From GCA-1730015 sp964583825 (lineage in GTDB: Bacteria > Pseudomonadota > Gammaproteobacteria > Granulosicoccales > Granulosicoccaceae): a stretch of DNA of 64,000 bases. Both the position numbers and the translations under genes were made by a program. Shown piece by piece: positions 50,893-60,233 of this stretch. Position 1 is the first letter of the stretch. Each line of letters opens with the position of its first letter. The notes beneath the pieces are model-generated. The model did not search any database. It saw only the letters and a list, made by a program, of their open reading frames with translations, and had not been told where the DNA came from. The stretch is taken from NCBI GenBank assembly GCA_964583825.1, contig CAZOXM010000006.1, positions 1 through 64,000 of the forward strand. Reading direction: 5' to 3'.

Positions 50893-53202
50893 TCAGGCCG
50901 CCTTGCGCGGGTCTTCCCCTCTGAGCAGCCACTTGCGCACAATCGCGTGCAATTCATCCATGATCACTGGTTTGCTCATGAAATCATCCATGCCCGCTTC
51001 CAGACATTTTTCGCGGTCACCCTGCATCGCGTTAGCCGTCAGCGCGATGATCGGACAGCGCTGCATCTGCATGGTTTTTTCATATTTCCGGATCTTTGCC
51101 GTCGAATCATAGCCATTCATCTGTGGCATCGACACATCCATAAACACCATATCGGGCTCAAACTCACCATAGGCTTTTGCGCCTTCGATACCATTGTTGG
51201 CAAACTCGATCTCAAGCTTACTATCATCGAGCATCCCCGATATCACTAACTGATTGATCTCATTATCTTCCACAATCAGTACACGTTTGACCGAAGCCGC
51301 ATCCGTCAGAATCTGCCTGTCGAACTCCGAGGTACTCGCTCCTTCGCGGTCAGATTCCGACTCATCGGACAGCGCCATAGCCACCGACTGACGCAACACC
51401 TCTGCCCTGGTCGGTTTGAGCATACAACCAGCAAAACCGAGTTCCCTGATCCGATCTTTCTGGGTCGATTGATCAACCGAGGACAGCAGCAGCATGGGAA
51501 TGGACTCAAGCTCCTCATGTTCTTTAAAACTGCGACACAACTCATGCCCGTCCATGCCGGGCATTTGAAAATCAAATATCGCCACATCCACCGGAGCACC
51601 GCTGCCGAATTCCGCCAGTGCCACCTTCACCGCCTGTGCACCGCTATTGGCAGTGACAACCGACATACCCCATCGTGTTACCTGACGACTCAGAATTTCC
51701 CGATTGATCGGCAGGTCATCCACGATCAGGATTTTCCGCCCGCTGAAATCCATATCCACATTGACCGTCGGTTTTTTAACTTCGCCAGATTCATCCACCG
51801 GCAGACCAACCGTAAAGAAAAACTCCGAACCAACGCTTTCTTTGGAGCTGAGGTGGATCTCAGACCCCATTAGTGCCAGCAGCTTGCGTGTGATCGCCAG
51901 TCCAAGGCCGGTACCTTCGTACTTGCGATTGCTGGCACCATCCACCTGTTCAAATTCTCTAAACACGGCGCTTTGTTTGTGTTCCGGAATGCCGATCCCG
52001 GTGTCTTTTACGCTGACATGCAGATGCGCGATGCCATTGCTAACCCTGCCGTCAATCGAAACCAGCACATGACCGTGTTCGGTAAACTTGATCGCGTTGC
52101 CAGTCAGGTTCGTCATTATCTGGCGAAGCCTGCCGACGTCACCGATATAGTGGTCGGGTAAATCCGGTGAGTAATTGATCACCAGTTCTATCCCTTTGGC
52201 ATGCGCACGGGTCGCAAGCAGTGCCGCTACATCGTCCATCGCTGCACGCAAATTGAAACCGTCCGGATCAAGCTCCAGCTTACCGGCTTCTATTTTTGAA
52301 AAATCCAGAATGTCGTTAATGATCGTCAGCAGTGCCAGTCCTGACTTGGATACTGTCGACGCATACATCCGCTGCTCGCTGGTCAGATCACTGTCCAGCA
52401 ACAACTCGGTCATGCCGATCACGCCATTCATGGGCGTTCTGATCTCATGACTCATATTGGCGAGGAACTCCGACTTGGCCCGATTCGATGCCTGTGCTTC
52501 GTTGCGGGACTTCCTGAGCTGCTCCTCGCGTAGCTCAAGCGCAAGCTCCTTGGTTTTTAACTCCGTAACGTCCGTCATCATATCGACAATGTGACCGGTA
52601 TCCAGTTCGGCCAGCAATAACTGATGATGCCGTCCGGTCTGTTTGCTGTACAAAGTCTGTGGCGATGGATCGTCGAGCTGTCGCGATCTGGACTCCAGTG
52701 TCTGTTCAATCCAGCTCTCCCGCAGCGCAGGATCTTCCTGGTTAAACGAGGCCGACTGTGTTATCAGCTCTCGCTCGGTCATGCCAACCGCGATTTTCGC
52801 GCCGCGCTCCTGATAAAAACGGTTGGCCGACTCATTGAATTGCACCACTTTTTTGCATCCATCGAAAATGGTCAAAGGTGCATCGACCACATTGAGCGCA
52901 TTCATCATCAGATTGTATGCATCAAGGCTCCTCTTCTGAAACAGTATCATCGGAAGCCCGATCACTATGATCAGTGTAGTGGCAATTGACGCAGCAACGA
53001 GCGCTACCTGTTTTTCCGTCAGTTGCACATTCAGCAGTGTAATCAGTACTGTTCCACCCGCCATCAGCGCGACGACGACCATCAGAAACGTCAGCAGTAT
53101 CAGCCGTTTTTTAATACTGGCACCGCTAAATCTGGAATCGATTGAAGCAAACGACACATCAATATTTCCAGCATCACTTTGGCGTGGTAGTCGTATCGAC
53201 AT
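50893..53202 (-). CDS. Hybrid histidine kinase with two receiver domains
   Basis: This 769-residue membrane sensor kinase has two transmembrane segments (about residues 33-56 and 67-88), a PAS-like domain (about residues 100-210), the HisKA phosphorylation site H252 (MSHEIRTPMNG), an ATPase domain (GNAIKFTEHG, VKDTGIGIPEHK, EGTGLGLAI), and two receivers with phosphoacceptor aspartates at about D544 (FDFQMPGMDG) and D689 (MDVSMPQMNG). No Hpt domain or response regulator is nearby, so output is likely through a phosphorelay encoded elsewhere or through the receivers. It is transcribed upstream of the RND gene but with a 171-base gap. Confidence 0.92.
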   Translation of the reverse strand: MSIRLPRQSDAGNIDVSFASIDSRFSGASIKKRLILLTFLMVVVALMAGGTVLITLLNVQLTEKQVALVAASIATTLIIVIGLPMILFQKRSLDAYNLMMNALNVVDAPLTIFDGCKKVVQFNESANRFYQERGAKIAVGMTERELITQSASFNQEDPALRESWIEQTLESRSRQLDDPSPQTLYSKQTGRHHQLLLAELDTGHIVDMMTDVTELKTKELALELREEQLRKSRNEAQASNRAKSEFLANMSHEIRTPMNGVIGMTELLLDSDLTSEQRMYASTVSKSGLALLTIINDILDFSKIEAGKLELDPDGFNLRAAMDDVAALLATRAHAKGIELVINYSPDLPDHYIGDVGRLRQIMTNLTGNAIKFTEHGHVLVSIDGRVSNGIAHLHVSVKDTGIGIPEHKQSAVFREFEQVDGASNRKYEGTGLGLAITRKLLALMGSEIHLSSKESVGSEFFFTVGLPVDESGEVKKPTVNVDMDFSGRKILIVDDLPINREILSRQVTRWGMSVVTANSGAQAVKVALAEFGSGAPVDVAIFDFQMPGMDGHELCRSFKEHEELESIPMLLLSSVDQSTQKDRIRELGFAGCMLKPTRAEVLRQSVAMALSDESESDREGASTSEFDRQILTDAASVKRVLIVEDNEINQLVISGMLDDSKLEIEFANNGIEGAKAYGEFEPDMVFMDVSMPQMNGYDSTAKIRKYEKTMQMQRCPIIALTANAMQGDREKCLEAGMDDFMSKPVIMDELHAIVRKWLLRGEDPRKAA

Positions 53203-53372
53203 TCACCCTAATCCGGTTAAACTCAGACAGCGTCAGGCGCGTAGAGAACGCACCTAAGGATCAGGATCGGCATCAAAATGCGTTTTCTGAATAGCGCCGG
53301 TAGTCAGAGTGGTGATTTCAGCCGACTGAGCGACGGGCCGTCGGTGAGTGAGTGACGCATTTCACACCGAAC

Positions 53373-54296
53373 TCACTGGCTGTTATTCGTGCTTCGCACC
53401 AATTCGGCAAGCTGGTCTATAAGGCTCGACACGGTCTGCTCATCGGCCGCTGCCAGCTCCTGTTCACGCCCGAGTGCAAACAGGTGGTGAACCCGGTCGT
53501 GACCGGCCCGGGTTCCCTGGATTTTATCGCTGCCCTCGTCAATTTTGCACAAGCCGTCACGCTGAAGCACCTGCAGCGCATCGAGCAGCGCATCCGTCTG
53601 CAGAAAGGTTCGATCCTGCAAATCCGGTAACGCCCTGGTGACCTCGCCATAAAGGGAAGCAAGTATTCGCCACTGGGGAATACTCAACCCGCTGGCACGT
53701 ACACTGCCGTGGAACTGTCGGCTCATTTGGTGATAAGCGCGCGACAGATTGTACAGCAGTAAATGATCTATCGGACTCTCTGGCAACTCGGAAGTACTGT
53801 CGCCGGTCACCGCCTGCAATTGCTGACTGGGACTAAGTGCTGCGAATGCGCCTTCACAGAACACCAGAGGGTCATCATTGCAGCGCGTGAAATGCTGTAC
53901 TTCACCGACCAGTATCCAGTGATCCCCACCTTCGTAAGCCGCCCACTGCGAGCAGTCAAATCGGGCCACGCAGTCGGAAATGTGAGGCACCCCGTGCGCA
54001 TCCAGTGTGTGTTCCACATCCTGAAACTTGTCGATACCGGCGGTTGCAAAGCGGGAAGCCAGGGACTGCTGCCGCGAACTCAGGATATGGATAGAGAAAT
54101 GGCCGGCCTTTCTAAACTGATCTGCAGACGCTGCCTTTTTAGTCACGCTCCATAGCACCAGTGGCGGTTGCATGGACACGGAATTAAAACTCGACACGGT
54201 CATCCCGATACAACCATCGTCACCGGCGGCGGTAACAATGGTGACACCGGTCGCGAAGCACGAAAGCGCTTCGCGAAACTCACGCTCATCGATCAT
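53373..54296 (-). CDS. Flavin reductase with fused MarR-like domain
   Basis: This 307-residue protein has an N-terminal flavin reductase split-barrel domain (about residues 1-155: REALSCFATGVTIVTA, IGMTVSSFNSVSMQPPLVLWS, HFSIHILSS) and a C-terminal MarR-like winged-helix domain (about residues 175-300: LYNLSRAYHQMSRQF, LSIPQWRILASLYGE). The same fusion is known in the C1 reductase component of Acinetobacter 4-hydroxyphenylacetate hydroxylase, where the C-terminal domain is autoinhibitory and senses substrate. The oxygenase gene is directly upstream (36 bases), so it should supply FADH2. ATG at 54296 is the chosen start. Confidence 0.87.
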   Translation of the reverse strand: MIDEREFREALSCFATGVTIVTAAGDDGCIGMTVSSFNSVSMQPPLVLWSVTKKAASADQFRKAGHFSIHILSSRQQSLASRFATAGIDKFQDVEHTLDAHGVPHISDCVARFDCSQWAAYEGGDHWILVGEVQHFTRCNDDPLVFCEGAFAALSPSQQLQAVTGDSTSELPESPIDHLLLYNLSRAYHQMSRQFHGSVRASGLSIPQWRILASLYGEVTRALPDLQDRTFLQTDALLDALQVLQRDGLCKIDEGSDKIQGTRAGHDRVHHLFALGREQELAAADEQTVSSLIDQLAELVRSTNNSQ

Positions 54297-54332
54297 CGTC
54301 GCCCCACGCCGCAAGCGCGTGCGCCGCCATAC

Positions 54333-55817
54333 TCAGCTTTGCAGTAATGCATCCACGCGCTCGATCATTTCGTCACGATTGTACAGATCGAAAAAGGCAG
54401 ACTGCATCAGGATAGGCGGCCCGAAGAAAAACCGCTCGTAAAGTGCCTGTCGGTTACCAAAGCCGGATACAGCGACATCATGCGCCAATCGATACAGTGC
54501 AACCCGATCCCGGGATTCCAGGTTAGCGACCTGAAAGTACTGCTCGACATCAGCCGCCATGGCATTACTAAAGTCAGCTTCCGCAGGCGTCGCCATCAGC
54601 GAGGATGACCCCAGCAACTGCAGGATTTCCACCATGCGAGGATACATCTTCGGATACAGGTTACGCGAAGTATCAAGCGGTCTGCGCAACGGCATGTAGT
54701 ATCCGAATTCGTTTTTTTCCGCCTGCGCTTCGGCGCTGTACAAAAAGGCACGAACGCTCTCTGTCATCATCATGACTTCAGAAATAAGGCCTTTGGTGTG
54801 CAGATCTTTGTCCTTACCGGTCGCCTTTGCGATGGCACACATTAGACCAACCATAAACTCTGACTTGGCGAGCTTGCCAGCCGCAACCTGATGCGCCATG
54901 TGGACCACAGCGTGAGTCGCACCGAACGCCTGATTGCACAGTTCCGGCTGCCCGTACATAAACACGCGCTCCCACGGCACCAGTACGTTATCGAAGATCA
55001 CTACCGCATCCATTTCCTCATAGCGCGAGGAAAGCGGCGCGTCAAAGGTGGATTTACCGTGATCGTAGCTGTCGCGGCACATCAGCTTCAGCCCTTTGGT
55101 GGCAATGGGTATAGCGAACGCAAATGCAAAGGGAATGTTGTCTTCAGAAGCCCGCAGAACAGTTGACGGGAATACTTCAATTTCATCGGCAAGCGGACCA
55201 AGCGTGGCAAGCAGTCGAGCCCCTTTAACGATAATGCCTGCATCGGTTTCCTTTACAACATGCAGCGCCACTTCTTCATTGAACTTTCCCTGCGACGCCT
55301 GCTGGTGGGACGTCGACGGGTTAACCAGGGTATGCGTAAGCACTTTGTCGTTTTTGCGCACGTGGTCGTAGTATTCGACCATGTTGCGGGCAAAGTCTGC
55401 CTGCCCTTTTGTTCCCTGTGCTAAAAAGCTGGTTGCCATCGCGAACGATGTCACTGACGCATTTTTATAATCCGGCGTGCGACCAAACATTCCATTCGAC
55501 CATTTGGCCCATTCATAGTAGGCAGCGCCACGCTGCTTTATATCCTCAGCGGTCTTCGGCATTTTGAATGCCATGCCACACCGATCTCCCGCCTCGTCGA
55601 CGTAAGTCACGCTGTCCGAGTACGCGGGATCGTGTTGCTTGTCGAGAAACGAGGCAAGCGTCTGTGCCCCGCGCGCGATGCCGGGCTCTGTGGTGACGTC
55701 AGCAACTTGCGCCCCGCGAGTCCACACCTCGCGATCGTCGCGCAGCCCTTCCAGGTACTGTGCCCCGGTCCGAATCCCCAGCGGGCTCTCTGATTTAATG
55801 GCAGCAGATTTCATCAT
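54333..55817 (-). CDS. HpaB-family FADH2-dependent aromatic monooxygenase
   Basis: This 494-residue protein matches the 4-hydroxyphenylacetate 3-monooxygenase (HpaB) family: HTLVNPSTSHQQ (about residues 161-172), ETDAGIIVKGARLLATLGPLADEIEVFPS (about residues 192-220), MDAVVIFDNVLVPWERVFMYG (about residues 270-290). It uses reduced FAD from the fused reductase to hydroxylate a phenolic ring, or may act on a related chlorinated or quaternary-amine aromatic. Two adjacent ATG codons are present at the start (55817 and 55814). It lies between MarR and reductase genes in one operon. Confidence 0.88.
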   Translation of the reverse strand: MMKSAAIKSESPLGIRTGAQYLEGLRDDREVWTRGAQVADVTTEPGIARGAQTLASFLDKQHDPAYSDSVTYVDEAGDRCGMAFKMPKTAEDIKQRGAAYYEWAKWSNGMFGRTPDYKNASVTSFAMATSFLAQGTKGQADFARNMVEYYDHVRKNDKVLTHTLVNPSTSHQQASQGKFNEEVALHVVKETDAGIIVKGARLLATLGPLADEIEVFPSTVLRASEDNIPFAFAFAIPIATKGLKLMCRDSYDHGKSTFDAPLSSRYEEMDAVVIFDNVLVPWERVFMYGQPELCNQAFGATHAVVHMAHQVAAGKLAKSEFMVGLMCAIAKATGKDKDLHTKGLISEVMMMTESVRAFLYSAEAQAEKNEFGYYMPLRRPLDTSRNLYPKMYPRMVEILQLLGSSSLMATPAEADFSNAMAADVEQYFQVANLESRDRVALYRLAHDVAVSGFGNRQALYERFFFGPPILMQSAFFDLYNRDEMIERVDALLQS

Positions 55818-55831
55818 ATGTCTCCGGGTTT

Positions 55832-56281
55832 TCAGCTCGCGGCAGCCGCGTTAGTTCGATTGTTCAGGCCACTGGCGATTTTGCCCAGCGTTTGTTCCAT
55901 TTGTGCCCACTCTTCTGCGCTTACCATCCCGCGCACCTGAGTCTGGATATCTTCCACCTGCGGGTTGACCTGCTGCTGCAGTTGTCTGCTTTGCGCGGTA
56001 GCAGTAATGTATATCGCCCGCCGATCCGTCGTAGAGCGCACCCGCGATACCAGCCCTTTCTTCTCGAGCCGGTCGACGATGCCGACAATGCTCGCCGCTG
56101 CCAGCAATGTGCGGTTGGACAGATCGACGGATTTGATCCGGTCGCTGCCCCATACGACCCGCAAAACCCGCCACTGAGGCTCGGTCAGATCGTAGCGTGC
56201 AAACAGATCCCGATAAGGTGGCATGACTGCATCGAGTGCCCGATTGAGCACCATTGGCAGCGAATGATCGAAGTCGTCCAT
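55832..56281 (-). CDS. MarR family regulator (HpaR-like)
   Basis: This 149-residue winged-helix regulator has MVLNRALDAVMPPYRDLFARYDLTEPQWRVLRVVW (about residues 10-44) and the recognition region RTLLAAASIVGIVDRLEKKGLVSRVRSTTDRRAIYITAT (about residues 57-95), with a wing R-TDRR motif. It is the first gene upstream of the HpaB-like oxygenase (14 bases) and should control the operon, probably released by the phenolic substrate. ATG at 56281 is chosen; GTG at 56290 would add three residues. An inverted repeat operator-like site lies 21 bases upstream. Confidence 0.9.
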   Translation of the reverse strand: MDDFDHSLPMVLNRALDAVMPPYRDLFARYDLTEPQWRVLRVVWGSDRIKSVDLSNRTLLAAASIVGIVDRLEKKGLVSRVRSTTDRRAIYITATAQSRQLQQQVNPQVEDIQTQVRGMVSAEEWAQMEQTLGKIASGLNNRTNAAAAS

Positions 56282-56301
56282 CACCGGCACTTTTTAATTT
56301 A

Positions 56302-56327
56302 AACTTAAACTATATATAGATTAAGTT
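56302..56327. promoter_or_regulatory. MarR operator-like inverted repeat
   Basis: Arms aacttaaac (56302-56310) and gattaagtt (56319-56327) match at 8 of 9 positions and are separated by tatatata. The site lies immediately upstream of the MarR start codon. This is the expected position for autoregulation of the MarR-monooxygenase operon. Confidence 0.55.
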
Positions 56328-56399
56328 ATTCGTGCAAGTGGCCAGGAGATCCCTCTCCGGTGGCCGTAGGGGAATTCCCAGAAGCCAGGTAAAAACTCA

Positions 56400-56680
56400 C
56401 CCCTTGCTCACGCGGCGGGCTTCCCGTGTGCAGTCCCAGAGGAAACCCGCAGCGTCAGCAAGGCAGGTATAACCACACCCCTTGCTCACGCGGCAGGCTT
56501 CACGTGTGCGGTCCCAGGAAACCCGCAGCGTCAGCAAGGCAGTTATAACCACACCCCTTGCTCACGCGGCAGGCTTCACGTGTGCGGTCCCAGGAAACCC
56601 GCAGCGCCAGCAAGGCAGTTATAACCACACCCCTTGCCCACACCGCGGGCTTTCCGGGTGCAGTCCCAGGAAACCCGCTA
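56400..56680. repeat. Tandem 76-bp palindromic repeats (about 3.7 copies)
   Basis: Units start with ccccttg at 56400, 56478, 56554 and 56630. The first is 78 bases (two extra bases near cccagagg), the next two 76 bases, and the last is truncated into the soxG stop codon. In each full unit the arms ccttgctcacgc and gcgtcagcaagg pair (11 of 12), with inner arms of gcgggcttcc and ggaaacccgc type, giving hairpins about 60 bases long. Spacers read tataaccaca. This looks like a REP-like repeat. The last copy abuts the soxG end. Confidence 0.9.
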
Positions 56681-57244
56681 GGACACCGTTAGTCCGTACT
56701 GCAGCGAAGTTTCAACCAGCAGCTCCCACACCGATAACGCAAACCCTCGCGGCACAAAAAGCTCAATACCATCGTCGGAGTGCCACAAAGTCACACCAAC
56801 GTGGTGCATTGCTGAAGAAATAACCCGATTCTGAGGGAACGCTTCTGCTCGAAGATCAACCGGAATAAAGCTGTTCAGGACCGTTCGCGCATGCTCACCA
56901 CCAAGCCGCAGGTGTGTTCTCGAGTGCGATAAATCGAGTACTGCCGACTGCTGGCTTTCACGCTGCAGCGCTGCCCCGAACACCCAGAACTTCAGCGGTT
57001 CGATGCGCAGCATCGCCCGGCGGCTGTCGCCAGTGACCGCTCCGAACCCGGGTACGCCGTCGACGCCGATTGCCTGTGCCACACCGGAGGCCTCAGCGTC
57101 CAGCGTGTCGGACCAGACGGCGAGCTGCCACAAATGCAGATCGCGCACCTCACTGATCGTCACACCCGCTGCTGCGTGCCCGAAATGCCCCGTCTGCAGA
57201 TGCCCCTGCAGTGCAGAATCACGTTGCGGTGTCAAATCAGCCAT
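56678..57244 (-). CDS. soxG: Sarcosine oxidase gamma subunit
   Basis: This 188-residue protein begins MADLTPQRDSALQG and has the gamma-subunit pattern of a GcvT-like fragment: SDTLDAEASGVAQAIG, LRIEPLKFWVFG, SALVDLSHSRTHLRLGGEHARTVLNSFIPVDL and VISSAMHHVGVTLWHSDDGIELFVPRGFALSVWELL (near the C-terminus). It is one of four subunits of heterotetrameric sarcosine oxidase. Its ATG (57244) overlaps the soxA stop by 8 bases, showing translational coupling. Its own stop lies inside the last copy of the palindromic repeat. Confidence 0.88.
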   Translation of the reverse strand: MADLTPQRDSALQGHLQTGHFGHAAAGVTISEVRDLHLWQLAVWSDTLDAEASGVAQAIGVDGVPGFGAVTGDSRRAMLRIEPLKFWVFGAALQRESQQSAVLDLSHSRTHLRLGGEHARTVLNSFIPVDLRAEAFPQNRVISSAMHHVGVTLWHSDDGIELFVPRGFALSVWELLVETSLQYGLTVS

Positions 57245-60233
57245 GCATACGCTCCCCGGTCGGATCGACCATGTGTGGTGAGACGATCTCGACATCAATA
57301 TTGCCGCGCCGCACCGGGTCGGCGGCGACGACTGTTTTGCCCTGCCACTGCTCATAGCCACCGGTAATAAAACCAAGCCCGATCCAGTGCTCGAGTTCCG
57401 GTGAATGAGTCACTGCAGTTATCCAGCCTTCGCCGTGCCCTTCAATTTTACCCTCGGCACAGAGAATGGAACCGGCTTTAAAAGTATCACTGCGGTTCCT
57501 TGGATAAATACCGACCAGCTGTGGTCGATTCGACTGCTGCAGCACCGGGCGTTTGCGCAATGCACTGCCAATGTAGGATTTGGTTTCCGAGGCCATCTTG
57601 CCCAGGCCCGCGTCTTCAATGGTTACCCGGCCATCGAGTTCTGCGCCAGTTACATGCCCTTTTTCAATACGCAGGGCACCGAGTGCTTCGGTGCCGTAGA
57701 GACAGCCATCCACCTCCATTGCCTTCGGGTGCAACAATGCCATCATCCCATTGGCGTGGTCCGAACCCACATAAACCTCGAACGCCATTTCTCCTGAAAA
57801 ACTGATGCGGGCAATACGGCACGGCGCCCCATTGGCAAGCGTGGTTTCCACAACACCCATAAATGGCAGTGCCTCATTGGTGACCACACCAGGTTCGGCA
57901 AGGCAGGCGGACAACACATCACGCGACTTCGGTCCGGCAACAGCGACCCCGGCCCATTGTTCCGACACCGACGTCACATGTACACGCAGATCCTGCCAGC
58001 GCAACTGCAACAGTTCTTCAAGCCACACCATCACCTTCGCTGCATGCGCCGTGGTAGTTGTCATGAAGTAGTCCGTTTCAGAAAAACGCCAGGTAGTGCC
58101 ATCGTCCATCACGATACCGTCATCGCGCAGCATAATGCCGTAGCGCGCTTTGCCGACCGGCAACTTGGCAAACGCATTACTGTAGACCCGGTTGATAAAC
58201 TCAGTCGCGTCCGGCCCCTGTATCGCTATTTTGCCGAGTGTTGTTACATCACACAGTCCCACGGTCTTGCGTGTGGTTGCGGTTTCACGAATGTAGGCCT
58301 CGGTGATGGTCTCCCCGTCACGCGCGAAGTACCACGGTCGCTGCCACAGCCCGGCATCGACCATCGTCGCGCTGTTAGCCAGATTCCAGTCGTGCATCGG
58401 TGTGCGCCGCAACGGTTTGAAGTGGGCACCAAATGCACGCCCCGCCAGTGCACCAATGCTGACTGGTGTGTAGGGAGGTCGGAATGTGGTGGTACCGACT
58501 TGCGGTATCTCGCGGCCAAGCGCCTGGGCCATCAGGGCCAGACCAAGGACGTTACCCATCTTGCCCTGATCTGTTGCCATACCCAGAGTCGTGTAACGCT
58601 TCAGGTGCTCCACCGACACAAATCCTTCCTGATGTGCCAGTCGGATATCATCGGCAGTGACGTCGTGCTGCGGGTCGATAAAACTCTTTTTGCTGACCCC
58701 TTCGATTTTAACTTCATACAAGGGCTGCAGTGGCGTTTCCCAACCACCGGTTGCCGTCGCAGCGGAAGTCGCAGACTGACCGGCCAGAGAGGCAATTGCC
58801 GCATCACCTGCCGACCTGCCGGATGCTTCACAGTCACCGTTGCCCCACACCCCCTGCACCGCACCGGCACAGCTGATCGGTTCCGAGGTACCCGCAGGCA
58901 TAAAGCAACATTGCGTTGCATCCCATTCCGGTTTCACCCCACGGTGAGACAACAGATTAACCACTGGTGACCAGCCACCGGAGATCAGCAACAGGTCGCA
59001 GGCTTCTGTCGCCGCCGGTTGCCATCGACTGCCATCGGCAGAGATCGCAGTCTCCACCCCGGTGACTTCCCTTTTACCAATGGCATTAACCACGGAAGTG
59101 CCGGTTTTCAGTTGTACGCCTCTGGTACTGAGCAAACCGGCCACCGAATCCGGCACGCTGTTTCTGGCATCGAGCAGGGTGACACTGGCACCTGCCTGAC
59201 AAAGATTGCTCGCGGTGGCATAGGCGGAATCATTGTTGGTTGATATAACGATGTTCTGCCCTGCCAGCACACCGAACCGATTCAAATAACAATCCGCTGC
59301 GTGTGCATTCATGATTCCAGGCAGATCGTTGTTGCCAAACGCATAGTGCCGTTCCAGCGCACCGGTCGCGAGTATCGTGTGCCTGGCGCGAACAGTGAGA
59401 AAACGCTGCCTCGGCAAATGCGGATCCGGGTCGGGTAAATGGTCGGTGACACGCTGCAGCAGACCGGCAACGCCGTAGTCATACAATCCGAAAGCGGTGG
59501 TGCGGTTCATCATCCGAACACCGGCGTCACGCAGTGCAGCAACAGCACTATCACGCTTTCCAATCGCATCGCTACCCCCCTGGTTGAGGTAGTCACCACC
59601 GAATGCAAAGTCCTGTTCCACCAGCAACACATCCACGCCCTGTTCGGCGCATCGAAGTGCAGCGGCCAGTCCTGCCGGACCGGAACCGACCACAAGTACA
59701 TCGCAGAACAAATGACCATGTTCGTAGTGATCGGGGTCCGGATGACGTGAAGCTCTTCCCATACCAGCCGCACGGCGGATGAGTTTTTCATATTGCATCC
59801 AGATGCCGGTACCCTTTCGGCCCCACTCCATTGGCGGGATGCCCATAAAGGTCTTGTAGTAAAAACCGGCGGCAAAGAAACGGTTCATCAGGTTGTTTAC
59901 CGCGCCCAGATCATGCCGTACGTTCGGCCATGCATTCTGGCCGTGTGCCACCAGTCCACTAAAGAGCTCTTGTGTAGTGGCCTTTACATTGGCGTCCCTT
60001 CGATGGCTGACACCGACGGTGACCAGCGCGCCTGACTCTTCGACACCGGCCGACATCACCCCGCGCGGACGATGGTATTTAAAGCTCCTGCCAACAATAC
60101 GTTCGCCATTGGCCAGCAACGCAGAGGCCAGCGTATCCCCCGCAAAGCCGGTGTAGTTGCGATTGTCCCATTTGAACGCAACCTGCTGATTGCGATCAAC
60201 CACACCACCACCCGGCAATCTGCTCGCAGTCAT
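57237..60233 (-). CDS. soxA: Sarcosine oxidase alpha subunit
   Basis: This 998-residue subunit has the NAD-binding site (DVLVVGSGPAGLAAALRCAEQGVDVLLVEQD, about residues 175-205), followed by an FAD/NAD-linked reductase-like part (HTILATGALERHYAFGNNDLPGIM) and a C-terminal GcvT-like tetrahydrofolate domain (about residues 620-990). The N-terminal Fer2_4-type domain lacks cluster cysteines. The enzyme demethylates sarcosine to glycine, passing the one-carbon unit to tetrahydrofolate and making hydrogen peroxide. The start overlaps the soxD stop by 4 bases. Confidence 0.93.
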   Translation of the reverse strand: MTASRLPGGGVVDRNQQVAFKWDNRNYTGFAGDTLASALLANGERIVGRSFKYHRPRGVMSAGVEESGALVTVGVSHRRDANVKATTQELFSGLVAHGQNAWPNVRHDLGAVNNLMNRFFAAGFYYKTFMGIPPMEWGRKGTGIWMQYEKLIRRAAGMGRASRHPDPDHYEHGHLFCDVLVVGSGPAGLAAALRCAEQGVDVLLVEQDFAFGGDYLNQGGSDAIGKRDSAVAALRDAGVRMMNRTTAFGLYDYGVAGLLQRVTDHLPDPDPHLPRQRFLTVRARHTILATGALERHYAFGNNDLPGIMNAHAADCYLNRFGVLAGQNIVISTNNDSAYATASNLCQAGASVTLLDARNSVPDSVAGLLSTRGVQLKTGTSVVNAIGKREVTGVETAISADGSRWQPAATEACDLLLISGGWSPVVNLLSHRGVKPEWDATQCCFMPAGTSEPISCAGAVQGVWGNGDCEASGRSAGDAAIASLAGQSATSAATATGGWETPLQPLYEVKIEGVSKKSFIDPQHDVTADDIRLAHQEGFVSVEHLKRYTTLGMATDQGKMGNVLGLALMAQALGREIPQVGTTTFRPPYTPVSIGALAGRAFGAHFKPLRRTPMHDWNLANSATMVDAGLWQRPWYFARDGETITEAYIRETATTRKTVGLCDVTTLGKIAIQGPDATEFINRVYSNAFAKLPVGKARYGIMLRDDGIVMDDGTTWRFSETDYFMTTTTAHAAKVMVWLEELLQLRWQDLRVHVTSVSEQWAGVAVAGPKSRDVLSACLAEPGVVTNEALPFMGVVETTLANGAPCRIARISFSGEMAFEVYVGSDHANGMMALLHPKAMEVDGCLYGTEALGALRIEKGHVTGAELDGRVTIEDAGLGKMASETKSYIGSALRKRPVLQQSNRPQLVGIYPRNRSDTFKAGSILCAEGKIEGHGEGWITAVTHSPELEHWIGLGFITGGYEQWQGKTVVAADPVRRGNIDVEIVSPHMVDPTGERMHG

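Noticed and set aside
56400..56680. CRISPR array
   Set aside because: The units are 76 bases, almost identical throughout including the spacers, and strongly palindromic. A CRISPR has variable spacers and there are no cas genes.
56482..56823. Protein-coding frame through the palindromic repeats
   Set aside because: The repeat length of 76 is not a multiple of three, so the reading frame changes in each unit, and the frame runs antisense into soxG.
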